DNA from: Actinomycetes bacterium | GTDB lineage: Bacteria > Actinomycetota > Actinomycetes > Actinomycetales > Cellulomonadaceae | NCBI GenBank assembly: GCA_023438885.1 | Contig: JAEXPS010000192.1 | Span: forward strand, 1 to 29,230 | Reading direction: 5' to 3' | Length of the DNA stretch: 29,230 nucleotides | Shown: piece by piece, positions 1-7,651 of the stretch | Numbering within the stretch: position 1 is the stretch's first letter | Layout of the letters: each line of letters begins with the position of its first letter | Notes under the pieces: generated by a model | Databases searched by the model: none | What the model saw: only the letters and a program-made list of their open reading frames with translations | What the model was told of the DNA's origin: nothing | Program-made: the position numbers and the translations under genes

Positions 1-68
1 CGCCCGGACCGTCAGCTGGGCGCGAGCGTCGTGATGGTTCCGGGCCTGCGCGCCCGAGGAGCCGGGGC

Positions 69-428
69 TCAGCGTCCCCGGCTGGAGACGCAGAACAGGT
101 TGCCCTCGGGGTCGGCCATGACGATCCAGCCGTAGTCGTCGTTCTCCATCGCGTCTCGCCTGACCAACCGGGCGCCGGCGGCGACGAGCGCCGCGGCCTG
201 AGCCTCGCGGTCGGGGCAGGAGAAGTCGAGGTGCAGCCGGTTCTTGCCGGGCGTCGGGTCGGGCACCTCCACGAAGCACAGCTGCCAGCCCGAGCCGTCC
301 TGCGGCCCGATGATCGCGTGCCGCCGCACCTCCGTGCGCCAGACGTCGCGCCACCCCAGAGCGTCACGCCACCAGTCGGCGAGAGCGAACGGATCGGTGC
401 AGTCGACGGTCACCTGGGCGGGTCGCAT
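69..428 (-). CDS. VOC-family (glyoxalase/bleomycin-resistance-like) protein
   Basis: The 119-residue product has the vicinal-oxygen-chelate layout of a small glyoxalase-like protein. It opens with a beta strand (VTVDCTDPFALADWW), has a central 'LHLDFSCPDREAQAAAL' segment and ends with 'DPEGNLFCV', the usual closing motif of actinobacterial glyoxalase-like domains. I chose the internal ATG (MRPAQVTVDC) because the 12 extra residues of the longer frame lie before the first conserved strand. An AAAGG lies a few bases upstream of this ATG on the minus strand. Substrate cannot be told from sequence: members include dioxygenases, epimerases and antibiotic-binding proteins. The next minus-strand gene ends about 170 bases upstream, so there is no clear operon link. 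Confidence 0.85.
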   Translation of the reverse strand: MRPAQVTVDCTDPFALADWWRDALGWRDVWRTEVRRHAIIGPQDGSGWQLCFVEVPDPTPGKNRLHLDFSCPDREAQAAALVAAGARLVRRDAMENDDYGWIVMADPEGNLFCVSSRGR

Positions 429-487
429 GGGCCTTTGTAGCGTGCTCCCGCCCGAGGAGGGCACCCCTTTGCGTAGTGCGCCGGAGG

Positions 488-586
488 CGGGCCATCCTCG
501 CCGCGGACCCGGAGGCGGCCGAGGCGATCCGCCACCAGATGCCGGCGTGGCACCTCGGCGGCCACCCGTGGTCGCGCGTCGCCGGT
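488..586 (+). pseudogene. DUF1801-domain gene remnant
   Basis: One plus-strand frame reads ILAADPEAAEAIRHQMPAWH followed by LGGHPWSRVAG. This resembles the N-terminal core of DUF1801/YdhG-like proteins, whose usual pattern is 'PEAxEAIxYxMPAF'. Recognisable homology covers only about 33 residues. It lacks the family's usual start and the downstream core, and the frame then runs into arginine/proline-rich sequence antisense to the neighbouring gene. I therefore read it as a decayed fragment rather than a gene. It fills the gap between two minus-strand genes. The assignment is from memory of the family motif, without a profile search. Confidence 0.5.
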
Positions 587-599
587 GCTCGACGCCGGC

Positions 600-1421
600 C
601 TAGACCGCGCGCAGCAGCGGCGCGACCTTCTCGCCCAGCCAGGCGGTCGCGGCGAGGTCGTGGTCGCCGGCGAGTACGGGGACCCTCGTCGCGCCGGCTT
701 CGAGCCAAGGCCGGATGTAGTCGGCGGCAGCCTGAGCGCCCTTGGCCCGCACGTCCGGCGGCAGGTCGACGGTGGCGCACACCTCGAACGGGCCGGTGCG
801 CCCCGCCAGCGCGCGCCCCTCGGCCGTCAGCTCCAGCGCGCGCCGCAGGTCACCCGGCGAGGTGCCGCCCGGCAGCACCACGCCGTCGGCCACCTCACCC
901 ACCAGGCGCAGCGTCTTGGGCCCTTGGCCGCCCGCGAGCACGGGCGGCGGCGATGACGGCGGCCAGTCGAGGGCGACGTCGTCGAGCGTCACATAGCGCC
1001 CGGCGACCGTCATCCGCTCACCGTGCAGCAGTGCGCGCAGCGCGCCGACCTGCTCGCGCAGGAGCGTCAGCGGCGAGGACACTCGGCCACCCACCTGCTC
1101 CATCCACGACTGCACACCGTGGCCGAGCCCGGGGATCAGCCGCCCGGGGAACATCCCGTCGAGGGTCGCGACCTCCATCGCCGTCAGTGCGACGTTGCGC
1201 AGCGGAGCCGGCAGCACGCCCAGCCCCACGCGCAGGCGCGAGGTGACTCCGAGGATCGCTCCGGCGGCTGCGACGCCGGACTCCTTGAAGCAGTCCTCCC
1301 AGAGCCACAGGTCGTCGAGTCCGGCCGCCTCCGCCGTGCGGGCCAACGTCAGGAACTGCGCGGGCGAGTACCACTCCGGATGGGCGACACAGCCGACGGT
1401 GACGGTGCGGGGGTGACTCAC
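600..1421 (-). CDS. LLM-class flavin-dependent oxidoreductase (luciferase-like)
   Basis: The 273-residue product is a bacterial-luciferase-fold TIM barrel that probably uses reduced F420 or FMN. Visible family features are the N-terminal 'LARTAEAAGLDDLWLWEDCF', the strand 'SRLRVGLGVLPAPLRNVALT', 'TLDGMFPGRLIPGLGHG' and the later 'PPPVLAGGQGPKTLRLVGEVADGVVLP'. I chose the GTG start (VSHPRTVTVGC) because a GGAGGAGG ribosome binding site sits five bases upstream; the longer ATG frame adds a low-complexity leader. It is somewhat shorter than typical 290-350-residue members, but the barrel looks complete. It is followed by a DUF1801 remnant and preceded by an FkbM methyltransferase in the same direction. 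Substrate is unknown. Confidence 0.88.
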   Translation of the reverse strand: MSHPRTVTVGCVAHPEWYSPAQFLTLARTAEAAGLDDLWLWEDCFKESGVAAAGAILGVTSRLRVGLGVLPAPLRNVALTAMEVATLDGMFPGRLIPGLGHGVQSWMEQVGGRVSSPLTLLREQVGALRALLHGERMTVAGRYVTLDDVALDWPPSSPPPVLAGGQGPKTLRLVGEVADGVVLPGGTSPGDLRRALELTAEGRALAGRTGPFEVCATVDLPPDVRAKGAQAAADYIRPWLEAGATRVPVLAGDHDLAATAWLGEKVAPLLRAV

Positions 1422-1498
1422 CTGGACCTCCTCCGGCGGGATGACGAGCCCCATCCTGGCCTGCGAAGGGGTGATCGTGGCCGCCGGCGGACGGCGGG

Positions 1499-2251
1499 TC
1501 AGCCTCGGGCCTCGTCGTGGGGCGCGCGGCGGAACAGGACGTTGCGACCGGCGATGCCCGGCCGCCACCGCCCGCCCGCCCAGTGCGCCGGCCGGTAGCC
1601 GAGGTCTCTCAGGCCGCCGACGATCCGGCTGACCGAGGTGTCGAAGCGGCTGAGGTGGCGGTCCTCGAGCTCCAGCAGCAGGGAGGGCCGCAGCCGCTCC
1701 AGCGTCTCCTGCCCGCCGTCGAGCAGCCGGCCCTCGGCGCCTTCCACGTCGGCCTTGATCAGGTCGAGACGGGCGAGCCCGAGGCGGTGCGCGAGGGCAT
1801 CGAGGGTGTCGACCACCGCCGCGATCGTGCGGTGGCGGCGGAACTCGGCGTTGGACCCCAGCCCCGAGGTGCCGTCCGCGAGGAACGTGCGGCCGTGGAT
1901 GCGCAGCGGCCCGAGGCTCGGCTGCGAGAGGTGACCCTCCCCCGGCCGAGCGGACAGCGCGAGGTGGTGGATCGTCACGTTCCGCGCGCCGACGAGCCGC
2001 CGCCCGAAGGTCAGCAGCCGGCCGAGGTCCGGTTGAGGTTCCACCGCGTGGACCGCGCCGGCAGGCCCGACCAGCGAGGCCAGCGACCAGGTGTACAGCC
2101 CGTACTCCGCGCCGACGTCGAGGCAGACGCCACCCGGCCCGACGAGCTGGCGCAGGCCCCCGACCTCGGCCTCCACGAACCAGGCATGCCGGGACGCGAC
2201 GTCCAGGGTTCGCGCCAGCGCGGCGAGGCGCAGCGGCGAACGACCGGGCAT
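1499..2251 (-). CDS. FkbM-family SAM-dependent methyltransferase
   Basis: The 250-residue product has a class I methyltransferase fold of the FkbM family. The SAM-binding motif I is DVGAEYGLYTWSLASLVGP, with Glu where most members have Asn in 'DVGANxG'. It is followed by 'HAVEPQPDLGRLL', and the family-defining 'DLIKADVEGAEGRLLDGG' and 'RPSLLLELEDRH' appear further on. FkbM enzymes O-methylate sugars or natural products, or act on glycans; the substrate here is unknown. The ATG has no convincing Shine-Dalgarno. On the minus strand a TACTGT (-10-like, plus-strand 2259-2264) ends seven bases before it, so a leaderless mRNA is plausible. It is divergent from the GH51 gene, with about 100 bases shared for promoters. 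Confidence 0.88.
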   Translation of the reverse strand: MPGRSPLRLAALARTLDVASRHAWFVEAEVGGLRQLVGPGGVCLDVGAEYGLYTWSLASLVGPAGAVHAVEPQPDLGRLLTFGRRLVGARNVTIHHLALSARPGEGHLSQPSLGPLRIHGRTFLADGTSGLGSNAEFRRHRTIAAVVDTLDALAHRLGLARLDLIKADVEGAEGRLLDGGQETLERLRPSLLLELEDRHLSRFDTSVSRIVGGLRDLGYRPAHWAGGRWRPGIAGRNVLFRRAPHDEARG

Positions 2252-2354
2252 GCTGGGCACAGTAACCCGGGGCTCCGGCAGGCGGCGCGCCGTGGTGGAA
2301 CGTGGACGCGTGCTACAGGTAGCCTCCCGGCGACATCTGTGCGAGGAGGGGCTC

Positions 2355-3878
2355 ATGTCCGGCGTGACGACTGCGGTGATCAACCTCGACCTGCCGGGGC
2401 CCGTGATCTCGCGTCACGTGTACGGGCACTTCGCCGAGCACCTGGGCCGGTGCATCTACGGCGGCTTCTGGGTTGGGCCCGACTCCGAGATCCCCAACGT
2501 CGACGGGATCCGGCTGGACGTGGTCGAGGCGCTGCGGGCCGTGCAGATCCCGAACCTGCGCTGGCCGGGCGGGTGCTTCGCCGACGACTACCACTGGCGC
2601 GACGGCATCGGCCCGCGCGAGGAGCGCCCGCGGATGGTCAACAGCCACTGGGGCGACGTCGTCGAGGACAACTCGTTCGGCACCCACGAGTTCATGGCGC
2701 TGTGCGAGCTGCTCGGTGCCGACGCGTACGTCAACGGGAACGTCGGCTCCGGCACCGTGCGCGAGATGAGCGAGTGGATCGAGTACCTGACGCGGGCCGA
2801 CGACTCCCCGATGGCCGCCCTGCGCCGGGCCAACGGGCGCGACGAGCCCTGGAAGGTGCCGTTCTTCGGCATCGGCAACGAGCCCTGGGGCTGCGGCGGC
2901 ACCATGAAGGCCGACCACTACACCGCGCTGGCTCGCCAGTACTCCACCTACGTGCGCGACCACGGCGGCAACGAGGTCTACCGCATCGCGGCGGGCGCCG
3001 ACTCCCGTGACGTGGACTGGACCGACACGCTGATGCGCAGCTACGGCTGCATCGACTGCTCGTCGGGCAAGCCCGGGCCCTTCCAGGCGGTGTCGCTGCA
3101 CCACTACACGGTGTCCGGGCCCTGGGCCGCGAAGGGGTCGGCCACCGAGTTCGGGGTCGACGACTGGTACCTGACGCTGTCCCGGGCGACCGAGATCGAC
3201 CAGATCCTGGCCAAGCACTCCACGGTGATGGACCGCTACGACCCCGGCCACCGCGTGGGGCTGGTGTTGGACGAGTGGGGCACCTGGTGGGACGTGGAGC
3301 CGGGCACCAACCCGGGGTTCCTGTACCAGCAGAACACGCTGCGCGACGCGCTGGTGGCCTCGGTGCACTTCGACGCGTTCCACCGGCACGCCGAGCGGCT
3401 GGTGATGGCGAACCTCGCCCAGGCGGTCAACGTGCTCCAGGCGATGCTCCTCACCGACCCCGACACGGGCGCGCTGGTGCTGACGCCGACCTACCACGTG
3501 TTCGAGATGAACACGGCGCACCACGACGCCGCCTCGCTCGCGGTGCACCTGCGCGACGTGCCGACCCGGGTGGCCGACGGGCGGACGATCGGGCTGGTGT
3601 CGGCCTCCGCGTCCACCCGTGGCGACACGGCGCTGGTGAGCTTGTCGAACCTCGACGCCGATGCCGACTCGGTCGTCGTGCTCGACCTGCGCGGGCGCGA
3701 GGTGACGAACGTGCGCGCCCGGCTGCTGACCGCGACGGAGCTCAACGCCCACAACACCTCGGCCCGTCCGGACGCGGTGGCGCCGGTGGAGCACTCCGGC
3801 GTGCGGCCGCACGCGCGGGGGCTCGAGGTCGACCTGCCGGCGCACTCCTACGTGACGGTGGCGCTGGAGCTCGCCTGA
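2355..3878 (+). CDS. abfA: Alpha-L-arabinofuranosidase, GH51
   Basis: This 507-residue enzyme releases terminal alpha-L-arabinofuranose from arabinoxylan and arabinan oligosaccharides. It begins 'ISRHVYGHFAEHLGRCIYGG', typical of intracellular GH51 enzymes. The acid/base Glu lies in GIGNEPWGCGG (E176) and the nucleophile Glu in LVLDEWGTWWD (E307), a spacing that suits the family. The C-terminal 130 residues form the expected beta-sandwich. No signal peptide is seen, so it probably acts on imported oligosaccharides. The start is supported by GAGGAGGGG four bases upstream of the ATG; the longer frame runs back through antisense of the FkbM gene. A weak hairpin (CCCGG/CCGGG, 3884-3897) follows the stop. 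It stands alone with no transporter beside it. Confidence 0.97.
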   Translation: MSGVTTAVINLDLPGPVISRHVYGHFAEHLGRCIYGGFWVGPDSEIPNVDGIRLDVVEALRAVQIPNLRWPGGCFADDYHWRDGIGPREERPRMVNSHWGDVVEDNSFGTHEFMALCELLGADAYVNGNVGSGTVREMSEWIEYLTRADDSPMAALRRANGRDEPWKVPFFGIGNEPWGCGGTMKADHYTALARQYSTYVRDHGGNEVYRIAAGADSRDVDWTDTLMRSYGCIDCSSGKPGPFQAVSLHHYTVSGPWAAKGSATEFGVDDWYLTLSRATEIDQILAKHSTVMDRYDPGHRVGLVLDEWGTWWDVEPGTNPGFLYQQNTLRDALVASVHFDAFHRHAERLVMANLAQAVNVLQAMLLTDPDTGALVLTPTYHVFEMNTAHHDAASLAVHLRDVPTRVADGRTIGLVSASASTRGDTALVSLSNLDADADSVVVLDLRGREVTNVRARLLTATELNAHNTSARPDAVAPVEHSGVRPHARGLEVDLPAHSYVTVALELA

Positions 3879-3919
3879 CCTCACCCGGCTGACCGGGCTC
3901 GACCTGCGGCGGCGCAGCC

Positions 3920-3990
3920 GACACCACTGGGTGCCGTTGCGACACCAAAGCACGCTTGCATGACACCACCGATGGTGTCATGATGGTGCC
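3920..3990 (+). promoter_or_regulatory. Phased GACACCA half-site array (probable RHH operator)
   Basis: The heptamer GACACCA occurs at 3920-3926, 3941-3947 and 3962-3968, exactly 21 bp apart. The third copy forms a perfect 10-bp inverted repeat with downstream TGGTGTCATG (arms 3959-3968 and 3973-3982, spacer CCGA). A further near-copy of the reverse heptamer, TGGTGCC, is at 3984-3990, touching the start codon. Evenly phased short half-sites in front of a ribbon-helix-helix gene suggest cooperative autoregulation, by analogy with other RHH repressors such as omega, which binds 7-bp heptads. The repeats are seen directly; the identity of the binding protein is inferred. Confidence 0.75.
3956..3990 (+). 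promoter_or_regulatory. Candidate promoter for a leaderless RHH mRNA
   Basis: A -10-like CATGAT (3979-3984) ends six bases before the ATG at 3991, and TTGCAT (3956-3961) lies 17 bp upstream of it as a weak -35. There is no purine-rich ribosome binding site before the ATG. This geometry predicts transcription starting at the A of the start codon, which is common in actinobacteria. The inverted repeat occupies the spacer and the -10, so a bound repressor would occlude RNA polymerase. Confidence 0.45.
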
Positions 3991-4512
3991 ATGGATCTGA
4001 GCCGGTACGTCGACGACCTCCAGCGCCAGCTCGCCACTGCGGCGGCGGCCGGGGGCGACGAGGCCCGCGAGGTCGCAGCGCGGCTCGCCGCCCCGCTGGA
4101 GTCCGCGGTCCGGCTGATCCTGCTCGAGGCGCTCTCAGAGGCCGCCGGCGAGATCACGGCCGAGCTCGCGCCGGGGTCCGTCGAGGTGCGGCTGCGCGGG
4201 CGCGACCCCGAGCTGATCGTGGTGCCGCCGGCGGCCGCCTCGGCACCCACCTCGCCGAGCGCCGAGCCGGCGCCGCTCGTTCCCGCCGCCGTCCCCGAGG
4301 GCGACGACGGCGCCACCACCCGCACCACGCTGCGGATCCCGGACAGCCTCAAGACGCAGGTCGAGACGGCTGCCGCCCGCGACGGGGTCTCGGTCAACAC
4401 CTGGCTCGTGCGCGCCGTCTCGGCGGCGCTCGCGGCCACACCGGCCCCGGCCACCGCGCCGGGGACCACCACGGACGCCCGCGGCACCCACCTGACCGGC
4501 TGGGCCCGCTGA
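3991..4512 (+). CDS. RHH/HicB-like putative transcriptional regulator
   Basis: The 173-residue protein has two parts. Residues 1-75 (MDLSRYVDDLQRQLATAAAA...) form a conserved alpha-helical domain seen in actinobacterial proteins often labelled 'HicB family antitoxin' or, wrongly, 'histidine kinase'. After a Pro/Ala-rich linker, residues about 109-147 (TTLRIPDSLKTQVETAAARD, then GVSVNTWLVRAVSAAL) form a ribbon-helix-helix DNA-binding fold like that of Arc, CopG or the HicB C-terminus. No toxin gene is adjacent. The next genes are a DUF4097 protein and a drug-type ABC exporter, a grouping I recall from other actinobacteria. I infer that it represses its own operon through the phased array overlapping its promoter. 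Inducer is unknown. Confidence 0.8.
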   Translation: MDLSRYVDDLQRQLATAAAAGGDEAREVAARLAAPLESAVRLILLEALSEAAGEITAELAPGSVEVRLRGRDPELIVVPPAAASAPTSPSAEPAPLVPAAVPEGDDGATTRTTLRIPDSLKTQVETAAARDGVSVNTWLVRAVSAALAATPAPATAPGTTTDARGTHLTGWAR

Positions 4513-4542
4513 CCACCGCCTGACCCACAGTCACCGCCGGCC

Positions 4543-4561
4543 CCGCGGCTCCCCGCCGCGG
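4543..4561. other. GC hairpin between RHH and DUF4097 genes
   Basis: CCGCGGC and GCCGCGG form a perfect 7-bp stem around a TCCCC loop, 30 bases after the RHH stop and 35 bases before the next ATG. It has no U-tract. It could lower read-through or stabilise an mRNA end, making downstream expression partly separate from the regulator. Confidence 0.4.
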
Positions 4562-4596
4562 CCGCCTCGACCCGTTCATGCAGGGGAGATCTCGCC

Positions 4597-5448
4597 ATGC
4601 CTACGTTCACCACCCTCGGCCCGGTCACGGTCGACGTCGATCTCGGCGCCGGCAGCGTGCACGTCATCGCGAGCGACCGCGACGACACCCTCGTGACGCT
4701 GCTGCCCTGGCGTGAGTCGAAGTCCGTCGACAGCCGTGCCGTCACGGAGACCACCGTCGAGCTGGTCGGCGACCGCCTCGTCGTGCGAACCCCGCGCGGC
4801 TGGCGGTACTACGGACCGTTCGAGTCCGGCGGGGTCAACGTGACGGTCGAGCTGCCGTCCGGGTCCTCGGTCGAGGGCCGCACCGGGTTCGGTGCGCTGG
4901 TCGCCGAGGGCCGGCTCGGGTCGGTGAGGTTCAAGACCGGCTCCGGCGACCTGCGCGTCGACGACGCGGAGCGGCTCGAGCTGAAGACCTCGTCGGGCAC
5001 CGTCGCGGTGGGCCGGGTCACCGGCCCCGCCGAGCTGTCGACCGCCGCCGGAACGGTGCGCCTGCGTTCGGTCGCCGGCAGCGCCGTCGTCAAGAACCCC
5101 AACGGCGCCACCGTGGTCGGCGAGGTGACGGGAAGCCTCGAGATCCGGGGCTCCGCGGAGGTCGACCGCGTGGCCGGTTCACTGACCGCTCGAGCGGCGT
5201 ACGGCGAGCTGCGGGTGGAGCGGGTCGAGTCCGGCTCGGTCACCCTGGACACCAACTACGGCGGCGTCGAGGTCGGCGTGCCGCTGGGCACGGCCGTCTG
5301 GCTCGACGTGACGTCGCGTCACGGCGCGGTTCGCAACCTGCTCGAGGCTTCCGGCGCGCCGGCCGAGGGCGACCGGACGGCCGAGCTCCACGTCACCACC
5401 GGCTGGGGGAACGTGCTGCTGCGCCGCCCGGAGGAGGTTCTGCGATGA
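4597..5448 (+). CDS. DUF4097 beta-strand-repeat protein
   Basis: The 283-residue protein is built of short beta-strand repeats, for example 'VRFKTGSGDLRVDDAERLEL', 'KTSSGTVAVGRVTGPAELST' and 'AAGTVRLRSVAGSAVVKN', typical of the DUF4097 adhesin-like fold. It has no signal peptide or membrane segment, so it is predicted to be cytoplasmic. The start is set by AGGGGAGA eight bases upstream of the ATG. Its stop overlaps the ATG of the ABC ATPase gene (ATGA), indicating translational coupling. Its role is not established. Co-occurrence with an RHH regulator and a DrrAB exporter suggests a structural or sensing partner in the same process. Family call is firm, function open. Confidence 0.88.
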   Translation: MPTFTTLGPVTVDVDLGAGSVHVIASDRDDTLVTLLPWRESKSVDSRAVTETTVELVGDRLVVRTPRGWRYYGPFESGGVNVTVELPSGSSVEGRTGFGALVAEGRLGSVRFKTGSGDLRVDDAERLELKTSSGTVAVGRVTGPAELSTAAGTVRLRSVAGSAVVKNPNGATVVGEVTGSLEIRGSAEVDRVAGSLTARAAYGELRVERVESGSVTLDTNYGGVEVGVPLGTAVWLDVTSRHGAVRNLLEASGAPAEGDRTAELHVTTGWGNVLLRRPEEVLR

Positions 5449-6233
5449 CCGCCATGACCACCGCGCCTGCCATCCGCGCGCAGGGCCTGGAGAAGGCCTA
5501 CAAGGACCTGACGGTGCTGCGCGGCGTGGACCTCGACGTGGCGCGCGGCAGCATCGTCGCCCTGCTCGGCTCCAACGGCGCCGGCAAGACGACCATGATC
5601 CGCATCCTCGCCACGCTGCTGAAGCCGGACGCAGGCACCGTGACGGTCGACGGCTTCGACGTCGTCACGCAGGGCGCCCAGGTGCGGGCGTCGATCAGCC
5701 TGACCGGCCAGTTCGCCGCCGTGGACGAGGTCCTGTCCGGGCGCGAGAACCTGGTGCTCGTCGCCAGGCTGCGGCACCTGAAGAACCCGGGCGCCATCGC
5801 GGACCGCCTGCTCGAGCGGTTCTCGCTCACCGAGGCCGGCGGTCGCAAGGTCGCGGAGTACTCCGGAGGCATGCGCCGCCGCCTCGACATCGCGATGAGC
5901 CTCGTCGGCGACCCACCGGTGATCTTCCTCGACGAGCCCACCACGGGCCTCGACCCGCAGGCGCGCCTCGAGGTCTGGGCGGCCGTGCGTGAGCTCGCCG
6001 CCGGCGGCACCACCGTGCTGCTCACCACCCAGTACCTCGACGAGGCCGAACAGCTCGCCGGCCGGATCGCGATCCTCCACGAGGGCCGGATCATCGTCGA
6101 CGGCACGCTCGCCGAGCTGAAGACGCTGCTGCCGCCCGCGCGGGTCGAGTACGTCGAGAAGCAGCCGAGCCTCGAGGACGTGTTCTTCGCGGTCGTCGGC
6201 GAGCGGGTTCCCGCGCCCGGGACGAGCGAGTAG
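5445..6233 (+). CDS. Daunorubicin-resistance-type ABC transporter ATP-binding protein
   Basis: The 262-residue nucleotide-binding subunit of an ABC-2-type exporter resembles DrrA. Walker A is GSNGAGKTT (Lys48), the signature is 'YSGGMRRRLDIA' and Walker B is 'VIFLDEPTTGLD' (Asp163-Glu164). The switch region reads TTQYLDEAEQLA with Gln where many ABC ATPases have His; this is usual for DrrA-like proteins. The short C-terminal extension after 'GTLAELKTLL' is also DrrA-like. The ATG overlaps the DUF4097 stop by four bases; an alternative ATG lies three codons in. The permease gene follows 10 bases after the stop, so the two form the exporter. Substrate is unknown (drug, lipid or peptide). Confidence 0.93.
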   Translation: MTAMTTAPAIRAQGLEKAYKDLTVLRGVDLDVARGSIVALLGSNGAGKTTMIRILATLLKPDAGTVTVDGFDVVTQGAQVRASISLTGQFAAVDEVLSGRENLVLVARLRHLKNPGAIADRLLERFSLTEAGGRKVAEYSGGMRRRLDIAMSLVGDPPVIFLDEPTTGLDPQARLEVWAAVRELAAGGTTVLLTTQYLDEAEQLAGRIAILHEGRIIVDGTLAELKTLLPPARVEYVEKQPSLEDVFFAVVGERVPAPGTSE

Positions 6234-6243
6234 GGAGACGACG

Positions 6244-7005
6244 ATGACCAGGCTCTTCTTCACCGACGCCGGCGTGCTGCTGGGACGGTCGCTGCGTCAC
6301 GTCTCGCGCAGCATGGACACGATCATCACCACGGCCGTCACGCCCATCGCGCTGCTGCTGCTGTTCGTCTACGTGTTCGGCGGCGCGATCGACACCGGGT
6401 CCGGCTCGTACGTGAACTACCTGCTGCCCGGCATCCTGCTCATCACCATCGCCTCGGGGATCTCGTACACGGCGTACCGGCTGTTCCTCGACACGAAGGG
6501 CGGCATCTTCGAGCGGTTCCAGTCCATGCCGATCTCGCGCTCGGCGGTGCTGTGGGCCCACGTGCTGACGTCGCTGGTGGCGAACCTGGTCTCGCTGGCG
6601 CTGGTCGTCGGCGTGGCCCTGGTCATGGGGTTCCGCCCGGTGGCCGGCGTGACGGGCTGGCTCGCCGTCATCGGGATCCTCGTCCTGTTCACCCTCGCTC
6701 TGACCTGGCTCGCCGTGATCCCCGGGCTCACCGCCAGGTCGGTGGACGGCGCCAGTGCGTTCGCCTACCCCCTGATCTTTCTGCCGTTCATCAGTTCCGC
6801 GTTCGTGCCCACCGACTCGATGCCCGGCCCGGTGCGCGCGTTCGCGGAGAACCAGCCGGTGACGTCGATCGTCGACGCGCTCCGCAACCTGCTCGCCGGG
6901 CAGAGCGTCGGCAGCGACATCTGGGTGGCGCTCGCCTGGTGCGTCGGCATCCTGGCGGTCGCCTACCTGTTCGCGATGGCGGCCTACCGCAAGAAGATCT
7001 CGTAG
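6244..7005 (+). CDS. ABC-2-type exporter permease (DrrB-like)
   Basis: The 253-residue membrane protein has about six hydrophobic segments, for example 'TTAVTPIALLLLFVYVFGGA', 'YLLPGILLITIASGISYTAY' and 'LAWCVGILAVAYLFAMAAYR'. The ABC-2 signature region lies around 'SMPISRSAVLWAHVLTSLVA' and 'FLPFISSAFVPTDSMPGPVR'. It pairs with the preceding ATPase, 10 bases away, with AGGGAG as ribosome binding site before the ATG. The C-terminus ends in a short basic cytoplasmic tail (AAYRKKIS). It is the last gene of the RHH-DUF4097-ABC unit and is followed at once by a strong hairpin. Confidence 0.92.
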   Translation: MTRLFFTDAGVLLGRSLRHVSRSMDTIITTAVTPIALLLLFVYVFGGAIDTGSGSYVNYLLPGILLITIASGISYTAYRLFLDTKGGIFERFQSMPISRSAVLWAHVLTSLVANLVSLALVVGVALVMGFRPVAGVTGWLAVIGILVLFTLALTWLAVIPGLTARSVDGASAFAYPLIFLPFISSAFVPTDSMPGPVRAFAENQPVTSIVDALRNLLAGQSVGSDIWVALAWCVGILAVAYLFAMAAYRKKIS

Positions 7006-7020
7006 CACCGGGCACGACGA

Positions 7021-7050
7021 ACGGCGGGCCGCATGCCACCGGCCCGCCGT
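7021..7050. terminator. Bidirectional terminator-like hairpin
   Basis: ACGGCGGGCC (7021-7030) and GGCCCGCCGT (7041-7050) form a perfect 10-bp stem with a 10-base loop. It lies between the convergent stops of the permease gene (7005) and the TetR gene (7060). It lacks a T-tract, as is common in high-GC actinobacteria. Its symmetry and convergent setting fit termination in both directions. Confidence 0.75.
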
Positions 7051-7059
7051 CGACCGGGC

Positions 7060-7635
7060 TCAGATGCCGAGCAGCGCGTCGACCAGGCCGTCCGTGTCTG
7101 CGCCACCCGGCGCGCGGCGCAGTGCTCGCACCACGACGGCGCCGACGAGCGCCTCGACGAGCATCTCCACGGGGGTCGTCGGCCTCAGATGACCCGCGGC
7201 CACGGCGCGCTCGATCCGTTCGGTGACCCCGGAGGTGGCTCCGAGCGCGTCGTTGAGCTGCTCCCCCACGGTCGCGTTCTCGGCAGCAGCCGCCACCAGG
7301 GAGCGCACCAGCGCGTTGTTGTCGTCGACGAACGCGAACAGGTCTTGCAGCCACGCGGCCAGGTCGGCGCGGATGTCGCCGGTGTCGGGCAGGTCGAACC
7401 GCCCCGGGACCAGCCGTCCCTCGAGCAACGTCTCGGCGACCACGGCGCTCTTGGACGGCCACCAGCGGTAGATCGTCTGCTTGGCGACCCCTGCGCGGGA
7501 CGCGATCCCCTCGATGGTCAGCTGGTCGTAGCCACGCTCGGCGAACAGGGCGGCGGTGGCGTCGAGAACTGCGGTACGCGCCGCCTCGCTCCGCGCCGCG
7601 CCGCGCCGTCGCGGCCCCGTCTCCGCCGGATACAT
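7060..7635 (-). CDS. TetR-family transcriptional regulator
   Basis: The 191-residue protein has an N-terminal TetR DNA-binding domain: 'VLDATAALFAERGYDQLTIE' then 'GIASRAGVAKQTIYRWWPSK', the canonical helix-turn-helix. The variable C-terminal domain (about residues 75-191) contains 'LAAWLQDLFAFVDDNNALVR' and a closing 'EMLVEALVGAVVVRALRRAP', like TetR_C subfamilies that bind hydrophobic ligands. I chose the ATG at MYPAETGPRRRG; the much longer open frame upstream is antisense of the MMPL gene. It is divergent from the MMPL transporter with under 100 bp between them, so it most likely represses that gene and itself. Ligand is unknown. Confidence 0.92.
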   Translation of the reverse strand: MYPAETGPRRRGAARSEAARTAVLDATAALFAERGYDQLTIEGIASRAGVAKQTIYRWWPSKSAVVAETLLEGRLVPGRFDLPDTGDIRADLAAWLQDLFAFVDDNNALVRSLVAAAAENATVGEQLNDALGATSGVTERIERAVAAGHLRPTTPVEMLVEALVGAVVVRALRRAPGGADTDGLVDALLGI

Positions 7636-7651
7636 CTGGCGATGGTACCGA

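Noticed and set aside
2313..3953. 546-codon minus-strand frame opposite the GH51 gene
   Set aside because: Val/His/Arg-rich shadow composition with no domain; the plus strand encodes a clear GH51 enzyme.
3991..4512. Toxin-antitoxin locus based on the HicB-like domain
   Set aside because: No HicA or other small toxin gene flanks it; the neighbours are a DUF4097 protein and an ABC exporter.
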